Shown here: positions 62,283 to 64,000 of the stretch, piece by piece
How the letters are laid out: every line of letters starts with the position of its first letter
Position numbering within the stretch: position 1 is the first letter of the stretch
Source: Pontibacter oryzae
GTDB lineage: Bacteria; Bacteroidota; Bacteroidia; Cytophagales; Hymenobacteraceae
Direction of reading: 5' to 3'
Length of the DNA stretch: 64,000 nt
Assembly (NCBI RefSeq): GCF_003576375.1
Contig: NZ_QWGE01000002.1
Location: forward strand, 434,001-498,000
Notes under the pieces: generated by a model
The model's database searches: none
What the model saw: only the letters and a program-made list of their open reading frames with translations
Told to the model about the DNA's origin: nothing
Translations under genes and position numbers: made by a program

Positions 62283-63620
62283 CTAGGCTTGAGCAATGAG
62301 CTTTTGGTAAGCGGAGGCCACGCGCTCAAAATTAAAGGCGGCCACAACTTGCTGCATCTGTTTAGCTATTTGTTGGTTGCATAGGTTACCTAGGCTGCCC
62401 TCGTGTGTATGCATGGCCTCTGCAGGCGGTGCAAAGGTGCCTGCCTCTATTTGCTCTCCCACCTCCTTGTAAGCATCCCGGAAGGGTATTCCCTGCAGCA
62501 CAAGCTCGTTTACGGCATCTACACTGAACAAGTATTTATACTTATCGTCTGCCAATATATTTTCGCGCACCTGTACCTGCTCTGCCATATAGGTCATCAT
62601 TTGCAGGCAGCTGCTTATTTCCCGGAACGCCGGGAAAAGATTCTCTTTCAGCAACTGCAAATCGCGGTGGTAACCTGATGGGAGGTTAATTAACAACATG
62701 CTGATGTCTGTTGGCAACGCCTGCAGTTTATTGCACTTGCCGCGCAAAAGCTCAAATACGTCCGGGTTCTTTTTATGCGGCATAATGCTGGAGCCGGTTG
62801 TAAGATGATCTGGCAAGGTGATAAACCCGAAGTTCTGGCTCATGTATAGGCACAGGTCCATGCTCATACGGGCAATGGTAGCGGCTACGGCAGCCAGTGC
62901 GGTAGCTACCGTTCGCTCGGTTTTGCCCCGGCCCATTTGCGCATACACCACGTTATAGTTCATCGACTCGAAGCCAAGCAAATCAGTGGTAAGTTGGCGG
63001 TTGAGCGGGAACGAAGAACCGTAACCTGCCGCTGAGCCCAACGGGTTCTTATCCGTGATCTTGTAAGCAGCCAATAGAAGCTGCATGTCATCAACCAAGC
63101 TCTCGGCGTAGGCGCCAAACCATAAGCCGAAGGAAGAGGGCATTGCAACCTGCAAGTGTGTGTAGCCTGGCAGCAGCACATATTTATACTTGTCGCTCTG
63201 TGCCTGAAGCACCTCGAAAAGGGATTGCACTTCCTGCACCACTTCCTGCAGCTGATGGCGGAAGTATAACTTTAGGTCAACAAGCACCTGGTCGTTTCGG
63301 GAGCGGCCACTGTGGATTTTCTTACCGGCTTCTCCTACCCTGCGCGTCAGTTCAAGCTCAACCTGCGAGTGGATATCTTCTACGCCAGGCTCAATGGCAA
63401 ACTCACCGGCCTCGATCATGGCATATATATTTTTGAGCTCAGCCTGCAGTAATGTAAGCTCCTCAGAAGTAAGCAGGTTTATGCTTTCCAGCATCTCGAT
63501 GTGGGCCAGCGAGCCCAACACATCGAAGCGGGCAAGCTCCATATCCAGCTCAGCGTCGCGCCCAACTGTAAACTTTTCTATCTCAGCAGCTACCGCTGTT
63601 TTTTTTTGCCAAAGTTTCAT
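62283..63620 (-). CDS. argH: Argininosuccinate lyase, 445 aa
   Basis: The last step of arginine synthesis: argininosuccinate to arginine and fumarate. The fumarase/ASL signature GSSIMPHKKNPD is present, as are the N-terminal EDIHSQVELELTRR and GRSRNDQVLVDLKLY blocks and LPGYTHLQVAMP. Length is typical. It starts 69 bases after the stop of the deacetylase gene on the same strand, consistent with an arginine operon running in from the right edge. Confidence 0.96.
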   Translation of the reverse strand: MKLWQKKTAVAAEIEKFTVGRDAELDMELARFDVLGSLAHIEMLESINLLTSEELTLLQAELKNIYAMIEAGEFAIEPGVEDIHSQVELELTRRVGEAGKKIHSGRSRNDQVLVDLKLYFRHQLQEVVQEVQSLFEVLQAQSDKYKYVLLPGYTHLQVAMPSSFGLWFGAYAESLVDDMQLLLAAYKITDKNPLGSAAGYGSSFPLNRQLTTDLLGFESMNYNVVYAQMGRGKTERTVATALAAVAATIARMSMDLCLYMSQNFGFITLPDHLTTGSSIMPHKKNPDVFELLRGKCNKLQALPTDISMLLINLPSGYHRDLQLLKENLFPAFREISSCLQMMTYMAEQVQVRENILADDKYKYLFSVDAVNELVLQGIPFRDAYKEVGEQIEAGTFAPPAEAMHTHEGSLGNLCNQQIAKQMQQVVAAFNFERVASAYQKLIAQA

Positions 63621-63689
63621 ACTTGTTCCCTTGTCGGGTGGTTTCTTAAATCGCTGAGAATAGGTACAGCGCAGATGTATACTTAAAAT

Positions 63690-64000
63690 CTAATTTTTAA
63701 TGATTACTTGCTCTAAGAGCTCAATGTAAGACCTTATTCCTTCTTTGATCTCATGCAGGTAAATATACTCATCGGCCATATGAGACCTTCCGGAGTACCC
63801 CGGCCCCATTTTGAGGGACGGGATTGGAAGCAAAGCCTGGTCAGAGGTTGTAGGAGAGCCGTAGGTGGTGCGCCCCATTTTTATGCCAGCCTGAACCAGT
63901 GGATGATCCAGGGAAATACCGGAGGGCTTCAGGCGCATGGAGCGCGGTTTAACCTCCGCCTTCACGTGCTTGCGGATAGTGTCCAGCACCTCCTCCATCG
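63690..64000 (-). CDS. M20-family deacetylase of arginine synthesis (5' part cut by window)
   Basis: The last about 103 residues of an M20 zinc hydrolase; the start lies beyond the right edge. The motif GSPTTSDQALLPIPSLKMGPGYSGRSHMADEYI contains the late His of the metal site and the ADE ligand, as in the N-acetylornithine or N-succinylornithine deacetylases of Bacteroidota. Its place just before argH supports an argE-type role. The exact acyl group cannot be told from this piece. Confidence 0.85.
   Translation of the reverse strand, partial: MEEVLDTIRKHVKAEVKPRSMRLKPSGISLDHPLVQAGIKMGRTTYGSPTTSDQALLPIPSLKMGPGYSGRSHMADEYIYLHEIKEGIRSYIELLEQVIIKN

Noticed and set aside
1..64000. CRISPR array, tRNA, rRNA, insertion sequence or prophage
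   Set aside because: I looked for repeat arrays, tRNA-like T-arm sequences, transposase motifs and phage gene blocks on both strands and saw none.

Overview
The window looks like a chromosomal segment of a Bacteroidota bacterium, most likely a Cytophagales/Hymenobacteraceae member close to Pontibacter. The evidence is the protein families (TonB-dependent receptors with carboxypeptidase-regulatory N-termini, TlpA with an N-terminal DUF4369-like domain, Bacteroidota-type sirtuin, CbpA-like DnaJ, RLAN/RimK-like ligase), Bacteroidota -7 promoter boxes of the form TAnnTTTG, weak Shine-Dalgarno sequences, and many lipoproteins with an SxxC/SAC-type lipobox. I saw no rRNA, tRNA, CRISPR array, insertion sequence or prophage. 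Taxonomy is inferred from this reading, not from a search.

Layout. 1-13 kb: a DEAD-box RNA helicase cut by the left edge, a 670-bp AT-rich gap, an unrecognised 178-aa protein, and an AddA-like helicase-nuclease and AddB-like nuclease separated by a bacteriophytochrome kinase and a VOC protein. 13-26 kb: envelope proteins (M48 lipoprotein protease, amidase, small barrel, NPP-type phosphodiesterase, M1 peptidase, two TPR paralogues, an OmpA lipoprotein), an HTH-MGMT repair protein, and three broken or eroded loci: a multiply broken secreted-protein gene (13084-13587), a possible second remnant (13669-13890), and a beta-CASP metallo-beta-lactamase gene split by one in-frame TAG (20978-22354). 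26-40 kb: a large outer-membrane barrel protein, AI-2E-type permease, dbpA, rmuC, an ACE-like M2 peptidase, a sirtuin lacking the zinc cysteines, and a TonB receptor whose promoter holds a palindromic operator-like site. 40-56 kb: a DoxX protein, an encapsulated-ferritin-like protein behind ribE, pcm, an acyl-CoA thioesterase, TlpA, gatB, alaS, merR, dprA, panE, a CDF transporter, truC and a DnaJ protein. 56-64 kb: a lipoprotein fused to a Pmp3/YqaE membrane domain, a tightly overlapping four-gene operon (C39-like peptidase, RimK-like ATP-grasp ligase, glutamate-cysteine-ligase-like enzyme, N-formylglutamate-amidohydrolase-like enzyme), a sensor-only membrane protein, and argH plus part of a deacetylase of arginine synthesis.

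Most promising for follow-up are the four-gene amidoligase/peptidase operon (57255-61387), which has the enzymes to build and trim an amide-linked glutamyl compound or peptide tag, and the orphan encapsulated ferritin with a targeting-peptide-like motif at its N-terminus. At sequence scale the hexamer AAGTAT/ATACTT is strongly over-represented in genes, gaps and terminators, and several gene ends carry unusually long, perfectly paired terminator stems.
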